Of a DNA stretch of 25,708 bases, positions 18,973-25,708 are shown in pieces. The notes beneath the pieces are model-generated. The model did not search any database. It was not told the DNA's origin and saw only the letters and a program-made list of their open reading frames with translations. Origin of the DNA: a virus; the IMG/VR virus record IMGVR_UViG_3300011126_000148, positions 1-25,708 of that record, one strand, 5' to 3'. The position numbers and the translations under genes were made by a program. Positions within the stretch are counted from its first letter, which is position 1. Each line of letters opens with the position of its first letter.

Positions 18973-19516
18973 CTGGGACGAAGCGCCGGAAGGGGCGCAA
19001 AGGTATAACCCGGCACTGTCTTGCCCGTGGCTTAAAAAAGATGCTGTGGGAAAAATTTGGTTTTATGGCTCATTAAGTAAGGCATGGATGCCGTTGGACG
19101 ACCGCTTCAGCGACGAAGCCTGCTTCAATGAAGCCATAACACGACCTAATGAACAGGGCGGGGAAATAGAGCGGCTGAAGGCGGAGCTTGTCGAGGCTAC
19201 AGAAATGGCGCTTGGCCAAGCAAAAACGCTCATCGAGAGAGACAAGCAAATTGACGAGCTAAAAACAGAAAGCAAAATCCTCGAAACAACAATCCAAGAA
19301 CTCAGAGGAACAGACTGGGCCGCCGTTAATATTGAGAGTCAAAAGCGCATCGCGGAGCTGGAGTCGCGGGTAACTACCCATGACCTGATCGAGTTCTGCG
19401 CTATCAAGCAGGACGAATACCGCAAGAAAAATAGCCTAAAAGCCGCATGGAATTTTGCAGTATTAATGGATGCGATCAAAGAAGCTGTCAGCCTGCGCGA
19501 AGGAGAGAATTTATGA
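18959..19516 (+). CDS. Hypothetical phage protein with coiled coil
   Basis: 185 residues from ATG 18959 (AAGGAG upstream). The N-terminal 60 residues (MTNPNWDEAPEGAQRYNPAL, KIWFYGSLSKAWMPLDDRFS) match a short domain found at the start of many early-region phage proteins. Residues about 65-150 form a coiled coil (GGEIERLKAELVEATEMALG and on), then HDLIEFCAIKQDEYRKKNSL KAAWNF. Probably oligomeric; function unknown. Confidence 0.6.
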   Translation: MTNPNWDEAPEGAQRYNPALSCPWLKKDAVGKIWFYGSLSKAWMPLDDRFSDEACFNEAITRPNEQGGEIERLKAELVEATEMALGQAKTLIERDKQIDELKTESKILETTIQELRGTDWAAVNIESQKRIAELESRVTTHDLIEFCAIKQDEYRKKNSLKAAWNFAVLMDAIKEAVSLREGENL

Positions 19517-19791
19517 GTGGCAGCGATATTCCCGCCGGACACTTACCCGCCCTTAAAGGTAAACCCGTGATTGCCTCTTGTGAGAACTGTGCTCACTGCG
19601 TGGATCAATCGGATGGGGCTGAGTACGGCTCGTCATTTTATGGGTGTGAAAAGAAAGGCCAAGAACGTATGAGCAACCTGAGAGGGTTCCCATTTAGGAC
19701 GGCTCAGAAATGTTGTGAGCTTCATTTCGTTCACTTGATTGACTGGGATCCGGAACACCTAAAAGGAGAGCGATCTAGCGATGAGCGCTAA
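19513..19791 (+). CDS. Cysteine-rich, probable metal-binding protein
   Basis: 92 residues from ATG 19513 (AAGGAGAG upstream, overlap TTATGA with the previous stop). VIASCENCAHCVDQSDG, FYGCEKKGQ, RTAQKCCELHFVHL: a C-x2-C-x2-C cluster plus later C, CC and H, suggesting one zinc site or an iron-sulfur-like site. This pattern occurs in small phage early proteins of unknown role. Confidence 0.6.
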   Translation: MSGSDIPAGHLPALKGKPVIASCENCAHCVDQSDGAEYGSSFYGCEKKGQERMSNLRGFPFRTAQKCCELHFVHLIDWDPEHLKGERSSDER

Positions 19792-19936
19792 TAAGTTCGT
19801 TTTACTTACCTTGTTAGGAATCATGGTAATTGATTTTCTATTCTTTGCTGCCTGCCATTTTCGCAAGCGTCGCGAAGATCAGCCAAAGCCCGAGCGCCAC
19901 GTCTGCGAGCTGTGCGACGGAAGGAGAACTAGATGA
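19781..19936 (+). CDS. Small single-pass membrane protein
   Basis: 51 residues: MSANKFVLLTLLGIMVIDFL FFAACHF is a membrane segment, followed by a basic stretch (RKRREDQPKPERH) and a CELC knuckle near the end. Overlaps the previous gene by 11 nt and the next start by ATGA. GGAGAG lies upstream. Function unknown. Confidence 0.55.
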   Translation: MSANKFVLLTLLGIMVIDFLFFAACHFRKRREDQPKPERHVCELCDGRRTR

Positions 19937-20136
19937 ATGAGCCAATCGTTTTAACAGATGACGAGATTAAGCAGATAACCGGATACGTTCAGCCGAGCGC
20001 ACAGCAGCGATGGCTAATCCAGAACCTGGGCGTTAGCGCAGAGCGTCGTGCGGACGGCTCGCTATCTGTTGACCGGCGGGCGTACTATCAAAAGCGCGGT
20101 ATCAAAATTGAGCGCAGACCGGAGCTAAGAATCTAA
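19933..20136 (+). CDS. DUF4224-family protein
   Basis: 67 residues. LTDDEIKQITGYVQPSAQQR WLIQNLGVSAERRADGSLSV is the DUF4224 pattern, a small helical domain almost always found immediately upstream of a phage integrase. AAGGAG before the start; its TAA overlaps the integrase ATG. The tight coupling suggests it assists integration or excision, or acts as a directionality factor. That role is inferred from linkage only. Confidence 0.85.
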   Translation: MNEPIVLTDDEIKQITGYVQPSAQQRWLIQNLGVSAERRADGSLSVDRRAYYQKRGIKIERRPELRI

Positions 20137-21170
20137 TGCCTCCCCGCAAGAGAACGAACAAAAATAACAGGTCACTGCCCCAGCGCTGGGAGTGGCACGG
20201 CGGGAAGATTTATTACCAGATTCCGCCAAGCGTTGCCGGTCACGATGCCTTTGGTGGCAACCGCCGCCGCATCGTTTTGGGTGCGACACTGAGTGAGGCC
20301 CATCGCAAATGGTCTGAGATTATGAGTCGCTTTGATGTGCCGACGCCTTCGACCATGAGCCAGCTTATCCATGATTTTAGATCAAAGGTCGTGCCTACCA
20401 AGGCGGTCACAACGCAGACGGGATACTTGCGATCGCTCGCCAAAATTGAAGGCGCGTTCCAAGAATTTCACCCGTCACAGATAACGCCAGCCCATGCCTA
20501 CAAATATGCCGATAACATTAAGGGCGGCAAGCATGACGTGCGCGTTTTATCCGCCCTGCTCTCTTATGCCGTGCGTATTGGAATGATTGATCGAAACCCG
20601 CTCATAGGGCAGTACAAGGCCGCTGGAGCGCCTAAGCGGGAATACGTTACCGATGCCAATCTAAATAGGTTTTATGGTGTGCTGGAGCGTAAATGGCAGC
20701 TCTACGTTGACCTAAAGCTGGAGACGGGTTTGAGGCAGGCGGACATGTTGCAGCTATCGTGGCCAAACATAACCGAGGAAGGGATTTTCAGGCGGACGCA
20801 GAAAACGGGAAAGAAGTTGATTTTCAGTTGGACACCTGAGCTGCGCGCAATTATCGACGAGCTCAAGTCATTGCCGCGCAGTGTCGGCAGCATTTATCTA
20901 TTCGCCCAGCGCAGCGGCCAGAGTTACTACAACGCCGCTACAGGTCGGGCGGATGGCTTTCAATCAATGTGGCAACGCTGGAAAAAGAAAGCAGGCGTCA
21001 AATTCACCGAGCACGACCTAAGAGGCAAAGCCGCAAGCGATTCAAGTTTGCTCGATGCACAGCAGGCGCTAGGCCATGAAACGACGGCGACGACCAGAGG
21101 CTACAGAACGGCCCCTGACATGGTTAAACCTTTGGGTATATCCCGCAAGACAAACACCAAAAAACAGTGA
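20136..21170 (+). CDS. int: Tyrosine site-specific integrase
   Basis: 344 residues. N-terminal arm-binding domain of lambda-Int type (MPPRKRTNKNNRSLPQRWEW, KIYYQIPPSVAG), core-binding domain about 72-165, catalytic domain to the end. Catalytic set: Arg200 (ETGLRQADM), a Lys near 223-226, His293 and Arg296 (EHDLRGKA), His314 (LGHE), Tyr323 (TRGYRT). All are present, so it should be active. It inserts phage DNA at a host tRNA-Asn gene, given the attP just downstream. The end of the gene encodes PLGIS with the first arm-site copy. It is the last gene of the plus-strand operon. Confidence 0.96.
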   Translation: MPPRKRTNKNNRSLPQRWEWHGGKIYYQIPPSVAGHDAFGGNRRRIVLGATLSEAHRKWSEIMSRFDVPTPSTMSQLIHDFRSKVVPTKAVTTQTGYLRSLAKIEGAFQEFHPSQITPAHAYKYADNIKGGKHDVRVLSALLSYAVRIGMIDRNPLIGQYKAAGAPKREYVTDANLNRFYGVLERKWQLYVDLKLETGLRQADMLQLSWPNITEEGIFRRTQKTGKKLIFSWTPELRAIIDELKSLPRSVGSIYLFAQRSGQSYYNAATGRADGFQSMWQRWKKKAGVKFTEHDLRGKAASDSSLLDAQQALGHETTATTRGYRTAPDMVKPLGISRKTNTKKQ

Positions 21171-21371
21171 CTTACAGGCATTGAGGGTGAAAATATATAC
21201 CCAAAATGGCAGGTGCTAAGGTGCTGATAAATATAATGAATGTGGCCGATAGAAATAATGACTGTTAATCATTGGGTCGCTGGTTCGAGCCCAGCAGGCG
21301 GAGCCAAATAAAAGGCGTTACAGGTTACTAACCGCTAACGCATTGGGTATATACCGGCATCTTGGGTATAT
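21132..21371. promoter_or_regulatory. Four arm-type integrase sites flanking attP
   Basis: Exact copies of TTGGGTATAT at 21132-21141 (plus, inside the integrase gene), 21195-21204 (minus orientation), 21343-21352 and 21362-21371 (both plus, 19 bp apart). Two lie on each side of the tRNA-like core. Lambda-type integrases bind such arm sites through the N-terminal domain. The repeat is seen directly; the binding role is inferred. Confidence 0.85.
21257..21306 (+). other. attP core: 3' half of a tRNA-Asn gene
   Basis: Anticodon stem AATGA, loop CTGTTAA (anticodon GTT, Asn), stem TCATT, variable loop, T arm GCTGG-TTCGAGC-CCAGC, acceptor strand AGGCGGA? and GCCA end at 21306. The matching 5' half is absent upstream, so this is not a working tRNA. 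It is the stretch of identity that would restore the 3' end of the host tRNA-Asn gene after integration. The bacterial attachment site is therefore predicted to be that gene. Confidence 0.9.
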
Positions 21372-21379
21372 AATTCAAG

Positions 21380-21416
21380 AAAAAGCCCCGCTGGTTTGCA
21401 CTGACGGGGCTTTTTT
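21380..21416. terminator. Bidirectional terminator between attP and tail genes
   Basis: AAAAAGCCCCG, 14-nt loop, CGGGGCTTTTTT. The 11-bp stem has A and T runs on both sides, so it can stop the integrase operon from the left and the tail operon from the right. It sits between two convergent units. Confidence 0.92.
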
Positions 21417-21530
21417 ATGCTCTCTTGGAGCCAATATCTCACGCCGCAATCAGCCAAAACCGATACCGCCGCAGCACGCAAAAACGCAAGATTGTTTCGC
21501 CCCCACACTGCCGATTTACAAAGCCAGGAG

Positions 21531-23708
21531 CTACGCGACATTAGCAAGCGGCCGCCACGAGTTATAAATAACAGATGCGCCTACCGCCACGGTTCTGCCG
21601 ACAGGAATCGCAGTACCGATAGTTATATTCGGTGATGCAACTGCTGTAACCGTTGTCCAATGCCATGCACCGTTATCTAGCTCAATACCGCAAACCGTCG
21701 CCGTGGCACTCGCAAACCAACTAGTAGCACTTGTCAGCTCTATAACAGTCTCGCCAGACGGCTCGCCTACTGCCGCCGTTGTTTGCTTGGCGTGCAATAC
21801 AATTTCACCAACGGGCGAACCAATCGTGGGCGTAGGGTCTGTCCACTCGCTAGAAAGGTCAAAGTATCCCTGTAGCGGCCTTGAGGCCCGAAAGATTCTT
21901 TCTCTGAATGTGTCTGGAGAAGACTGTTCGCGCTCAATTATCGCAACACCCGATGCCGCGATAGTGCCAGCCGTCTGACTTTCTAAAGAATAATTTTGGG
22001 TATTATTCTTAAATGTGTTGCCAGATATGATTCCATCTTTTTGAAGGATTGTCGTGGTTAATCCGTGTACACAGCCGGACAAATAATTGCCAACCACCGC
22101 GCATCCCTCTGCGCGTATACGAATGCCGCGCTGAGTTGTTACTGTCCCAATGTAATCTGGCTCAGTGCTCGCAGATGGGTTTGTTACTGGCGTGAATGTT
22201 CTGATTTTATTTCCTGTAAACAACGTGTCTTCAGAAGAGCAGTCGATGCCGTATGGGGAGCAATTAATAATCAGGTTGTTCGCTGCGATGTTGTCACTGT
22301 TTGCAACAGTAAAGCTGCCGGTGGTCGTACCAATCAACGATATTCCGCCTTGTCCGATGCAATTTATTAGCGTATTACCTGTTATGTTGCAGGAGCCGTG
22401 ATACACCGCCTTAATTCCAAACGAACAGTGCTTGACTGTATTTCCATGGATACCACCGATACCATCATAATTTCCTTCGCCCCAGCTTATGCCGCCACAA
22501 ACAGAAGGGTCTAAGACATCACCGTAAACCTGATTGAATGAGATTGTACTTGGGCCTGTGGCCTGAATAGCTAGGGAGTTTACATCACCATCACTGCCCG
22601 AACATATATTGTTAGAAATCAGACTTAGGTAGCACCGACCGTTATAATTTATAGAACCATACTTGCAGCCGTGAACTTGATTACTTTCCACTTTGAAATA
22701 ACCGTCGCCGCCTTCTGCAACAATACCAATCATACTCATGTCTGAAACATGACAATCATGAACCGACACGTTTTTAACATTGCGGAAAAGGATTCCTCGA
22801 CCTTTCGCTAAAACGAAATTTTGGTAAACCCCTGTTCCTTTCACATGGATACCATAGACCTCAAAATTAGTCAGCTCAGTACCACCAGCTTGAACCGTCA
22901 AATCTTGCTCAGATGAAAAATGGAATGGCACATGAGCGTTATTAGTCGTCTTGTATAGCGATGCTGCACCGTCACCTGAAAGCGTTATATTGTCATAATT
23001 AACCCACACACACGCTTCATCAACGCTTGCAGAGTCTAACCAATAGTCCCCGTCGTTCGCAGCGGCTGGCGTATGCACTCTGCCGCCGCCTGTCATGCCA
23101 ACAAAATCAATGGCGGCTTGAACAATCGGAGAGTTATCAGTTGTACCACTATCTGCAACAGCACCGAACCACGTAGTTTTAACCACGGGATTGATTGTAA
23201 CCGCTTGCCCGTGCTGCCGAACCCACGCGCCGAACGTCGCTGCAACACCAGAACCTACAGCGTAGACACCTTCTTGCGTATCCGCCGCAACCTCAGCCGA
23301 GAAATCTCCAAGCGTCCAGCGGAAAAGACCTGCGCGGCCCGTTGTTGTGATCTCAACGGCTTGGCCGTCAGATTGGCCAGTGTATGTTTTTAGTGCGGTC
23401 AAGGTGTCCGCTTTTCTGATAACATCGACCTTATCTAGCCCTGCGGCCTCTCCGATTTTCACGTTACGGAACGAAACTTCCGTTGGCAGGCCTTCGTTAA
23501 TGACAATTTTATAATCGCCACCCGCCGCGTAAAATCGAGCAAGCCCGTCAATCGAGACAGTGAAATCATTTCCCTTTATCGAACCTGCCGCATCGCTGTA
23601 AATTGTCGCCAGCGCGCCGCTAGACTCAAGCCGAACGGTGACAACTGCGGTCGGGTCAATCGCGCCTGTTTCGTCTGTTACAAAATGCTGCCAAGGTGAA
23701 AATGCCAT
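21531..23708 (-). CDS. Tailspike / tail fibre with right-handed beta-helix
   Basis: 725 residues. Residues 1-95 form a short beta-rich head-binding type domain (MAFSPWQHFVTDETGAIDPT, VVTVRLESSGALATIYSDAA). Residues about 180-560 show pectate-lyase-like repeats: WFGAVADSGTTDNSPIVQAA, GRVHTPAA, then coils rich in N-x-V, G-I and H/S-G-N (KNVSVHDCHVSDMSMIGIVA, GNTVKHCSFGIKAVYHGSCN ITGNT). This is the parallel beta-helix of phage tailspikes, which often cleave or bind surface polysaccharide. The last 130 residues are a separate beta domain (trimerisation or receptor binding). GAGGGTAA precedes the start. It is the last structural gene of the tail operon. No catalytic residues can be assigned by eye. 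Confidence 0.85.
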   Translation of the reverse strand: MAFSPWQHFVTDETGAIDPTAVVTVRLESSGALATIYSDAAGSIKGNDFTVSIDGLARFYAAGGDYKIVINEGLPTEVSFRNVKIGEAAGLDKVDVIRKADTLTALKTYTGQSDGQAVEITTTGRAGLFRWTLGDFSAEVAADTQEGVYAVGSGVAATFGAWVRQHGQAVTINPVVKTTWFGAVADSGTTDNSPIVQAAIDFVGMTGGGRVHTPAAANDGDYWLDSASVDEACVWVNYDNITLSGDGAASLYKTTNNAHVPFHFSSEQDLTVQAGGTELTNFEVYGIHVKGTGVYQNFVLAKGRGILFRNVKNVSVHDCHVSDMSMIGIVAEGGDGYFKVESNQVHGCKYGSINYNGRCYLSLISNNICSGSDGDVNSLAIQATGPSTISFNQVYGDVLDPSVCGGISWGEGNYDGIGGIHGNTVKHCSFGIKAVYHGSCNITGNTLINCIGQGGISLIGTTTGSFTVANSDNIAANNLIINCSPYGIDCSSEDTLFTGNKIRTFTPVTNPSASTEPDYIGTVTTQRGIRIRAEGCAVVGNYLSGCVHGLTTTILQKDGIISGNTFKNNTQNYSLESQTAGTIAASGVAIIEREQSSPDTFRERIFRASRPLQGYFDLSSEWTDPTPTIGSPVGEIVLHAKQTTAAVGEPSGETVIELTSATSWFASATATVCGIELDNGAWHWTTVTAVASPNITIGTAIPVGRTVAVGASVIYNSWRPLANVA

Positions 23709-23727
23709 CGTATTACCCTCGTTGAAA

Positions 23728-25708
23728 TCAGTTTATTTCAGCGCCGCGAACGTCGCCTTTGTTTATGTATGTGACAAATGATACGCCGTCTACAGCCTCG
23801 CCTGCCATGCCGCCGTCGTAAAGAACAGTCCCGATTGTAGCCTTGTCGCCGTCCTGCCCGAGGTCGCCACCTTTGCCGCCGTGAGATAAATAGTAATTAC
23901 CCCCGACCTTAGTTGCCGCTGTGCCTCGCACGCCGCCTGCCTCTAGGCCGCCAGCCGATGGCTCTGAGCCGCCATCAGCACCAAACGTGCCAGTACCTTT
24001 TGCGCCACTAACCTGTCCTGCGCCACCGCCGCCCGCTGCGCTGGATGCGCCGCTGTTCGAAGCAAAGCCACCACCGGCACCGCCACCGCCGATAATCCCG
24101 AGGTTATCAACGGTCACTGGGCGCGCCGCCTGAATCGCAACGCCGCCATCGCGACCAACAACGGCTGACGTGCTGCCGCCAGGTCCGCCCGCGCCAACAA
24201 CATACGCGCCAGATAAAATGTCCAAAAACAAGTCAACATCGACAGGCCAGTCACCAACCACAATCGACGGCGTGCCGGTGTCGTTGCTGCCGACAATTAC
24301 ATTACTATTGATTCGCACGCGCACTTTTCCGGACGGTGTTACGCCTTGCTGCGAATCGAACACGTCGCGCAGATTAAGATTGAAGCTGTCAGCACCGATA
24401 ATAACAAGCGCTTCGTCGCTGCCCGTGAAGTCCTCGAACGTAAATTCCTGCGCCGTGTACTCATAAGTCGTGCCGATACTTTTTTCAGATGCCTTGAATA
24501 CCTGAGCATTTAGCGGAATTTTTTCCCCAAAAATATCAACAACCTGCCGCGACGTGATTTGAGTAAACGCGCCCACCCAAACATCTCGGTCTTTTGCATC
24601 AAGCGAAAAGTTTATTTCTCTTGGCACGTTGCCATAACGGGCTAGAATCTTATTACCAAGATCAACCGCCGCCGCCGTGTTGATGCCGGAAATCCATCGA
24701 GAATAAATAACCTTTACCTTTTCTGTCTGGTACTGATCTATACCGCCTTTGTCGTTGCCGATAATCTCAAGCGCACCGTAATTTTGCGCCTCTTCCAAGT
24801 CTTTCGTAGGGTCACGCAAGGCATGATAAACCCAAACCTGTGTAAGCCGCTGGTCTGTTAAGTCAGCTACTTTTATGCTGTCTTTTATTAGGTGTCTACT
24901 GTCGTCAAGCTGGTAAATAGTGTCACCCTCAGCAGGGCGAACCGCACGGAATTTAACAAGGTCAGCGCGCTCATCCCACCAGATATAGAAATACATCTGG
25001 TCAGTCAGCTCGCCAATTAAATCTGATACGCCGGTAGGCTCAGTGATAAGCGCGGAATAAAGGCGCGGCAAATAATCCGTAACCTCTGCATCCCATCCGG
25101 CTTTGTCGAGAAATCCCGCGTCTATGCCTGCATAAGTGTTTAGCAGTGTGTAAAGAATGTCGGAAGGGGTTTTGGCGTCAAACTCCAAGCAAAGCTGGAA
25201 CACATCGCCCGCCGAGTGCGCCTCGGCTTTAGCGCTGCCCCTTGTTATTGTCAGCGCGTCGCCTGTTCGCGTAAACGGCACAGTCTCGCCGCCGAAGCGA
25301 CCAACCCCGCTTGCTGGGTACTCTTCATCACCGATGCCAGCTGGCGTAAGTGTTGCCGAAGTCGCTACCGCTGAGATGTCAGCCAGCAGCTTGCCGGTAG
25401 ACGCAAACGGCGCTTTAGCTTTGGAGTTTTGAGCAAACGATAATACGTCTTTGCCGGTTATCTTCACCGTGCCTTTTGCGTCCGGCCCTTCCATTTTGTC
25501 GATAAAGAACGTACGTGAAATCTCGTCAACAATCTGGCCGGTTTCATCAAGATAGCCGGTGATGTAAACAATTTTACGGTTCACATAAAAAGGATTGCGC
25601 GCCCGCCACTTTGTCCAGAACGTGCCGGACGTAAACGGGTCGTACGTGCGCTCGTCAACGTAAGGGTCAACCACGCGGTCGTTGTGCGGGTGGTCTGTCA
25701 GTGTTGCG
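23728..25708 (-). CDS. Tail-tip protein with glycine-rich C-terminus (partial)
   Basis: The frame stays open to the right edge (visible N-terminal end TLTDHPHNDRVVDPYV), so the true start lies outside; about 660 residues are seen. The first 450 resemble siphophage tail-tip/baseplate proteins (NRKIVYITGYLDE, FFIDKMEGPDAKGTVKITGK DVL, LYTLLNTYAGIDAGFLDKAG, LTDQMYFYIWWDERADLVKF). The final 160 residues are a Gly-rich domain (AYVVGAGGPGGSTS, DNLGIIGGGGAGGGF, GTFGADGGS, YLSHGGKGGDLGQDGDKAT) like the adhesin tip of T-even gp38. Such domains form stacked polyglycine helices and recognise host outer-membrane receptors. It lies 20 nt upstream of the tailspike gene. Tail-tip role is good; the adhesin role is inferred. 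Confidence 0.82.
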   Translation of the reverse strand, partial: ATLTDHPHNDRVVDPYVDERTYDPFTSGTFWTKWRARNPFYVNRKIVYITGYLDETGQIVDEISRTFFIDKMEGPDAKGTVKITGKDVLSFAQNSKAKAPFASTGKLLADISAVATSATLTPAGIGDEEYPASGVGRFGGETVPFTRTGDALTITRGSAKAEAHSAGDVFQLCLEFDAKTPSDILYTLLNTYAGIDAGFLDKAGWDAEVTDYLPRLYSALITEPTGVSDLIGELTDQMYFYIWWDERADLVKFRAVRPAEGDTIYQLDDSRHLIKDSIKVADLTDQRLTQVWVYHALRDPTKDLEEAQNYGALEIIGNDKGGIDQYQTEKVKVIYSRWISGINTAAAVDLGNKILARYGNVPREINFSLDAKDRDVWVGAFTQITSRQVVDIFGEKIPLNAQVFKASEKSIGTTYEYTAQEFTFEDFTGSDEALVIIGADSFNLNLRDVFDSQQGVTPSGKVRVRINSNVIVGSNDTGTPSIVVGDWPVDVDLFLDILSGAYVVGAGGPGGSTSAVVGRDGGVAIQAARPVTVDNLGIIGGGGAGGGFASNSGASSAAGGGGAGQVSGAKGTGTFGADGGSEPSAGGLEAGGVRGTAATKVGGNYYLSHGGKGGDLGQDGDKATIGTVLYDGGMAGEAVDGVSFVTYINKGDVRGAEIN

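Noticed and set aside
21241-21306. A complete tRNA-Asn gene
   Set aside because: The anticodon arm, T arm and 3' end are present, but there is no D arm or 5' acceptor strand pairing with the 3' end. It is an attP fragment.
21703-22401. Plus-strand frames within the tailspike gene
   Set aside because: They lack ribosome binding sites and lie opposite a long beta-helix gene with clear protein features.

Overview
The window reads as the left 25.7 kb of the genome of a temperate, tailed (most likely siphovirus-like) phage of a Gram-negative, probably gammaproteobacterial, host. Supporting evidence: lambda-type gene order on two diverging transcription units, an Rz/Rz1-type spanin pair with a lipobox (requires an outer membrane), NinB/NinG, ERF plus YqaJ recombination genes, a tyrosine integrase beside an attP built from a tRNA-Asn 3' half, and densely overlapping ATGA/GTGA gene junctions. 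No host chromosomal genes are visible. The first 204 bases are not biological: bases 141-204 are an Illumina P7/TruSeq index primer preceded by a T10 spacer, so real phage DNA starts at about base 205, which may be the physical end of the packaged genome.

Left part (minus strand, read right to left). Divergent promoters with shared palindromic operators separate a Cro-like repressor (10835-11044, minus) from a CI-like repressor (11137-11904, plus). The minus-strand operon runs cro, cII-like, O-like initiator (with repeats that may be the origin), DnaC-type helicase loader, a train of small genes including an RMF-like protein, NinB, NinG and a Q-type antiterminator. Then comes a self-contained unit: strong promoter with a palindrome between -35 and -10, a gene matching the AcrIF11 (ADP-ribosyltransferase anti-CRISPR) pattern, a 59-residue ribbon-helix-helix protein and a terminator, i.e. 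a candidate acr-aca operon. After it lie a secreted protein, the lysis cassette (DUF5675 protein, holin-like, nested Rz/Rz1-like, a small membrane protein, a PAS-domain protein, a coiled-coil membrane protein), small unknown genes and an HNH nuclease. A lone plus-strand lipoprotein gene sits next to the genome end.

Middle part (plus strand). CI is followed by an exported protein and a terminator. A second promoter with two more copies of the CI/Cro operator (12560-12601, PL-like) starts a long operon: small membrane protein, unknowns, DUF1351-like coiled-coil protein, ERF annealase, YqaJ nuclease, SSB, an ASCH-like protein, DUF1643 and several small accessory genes, ending in DUF4224 and the integrase.

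Right part. Integrase is followed by attP: a tRNA-Asn 3' half (21257-21306) flanked by four exact copies of TTGGGTATAT (arm-type sites). A bidirectional terminator separates it from minus-strand tail genes: a right-handed beta-helix tailspike and the C-terminal part of a tail-tip protein with a glycine-rich, gp38-like end. That last gene runs off the right edge. Head, packaging and most tail genes are therefore outside the window. All functional calls rest on reading motifs by eye; no database search was possible.
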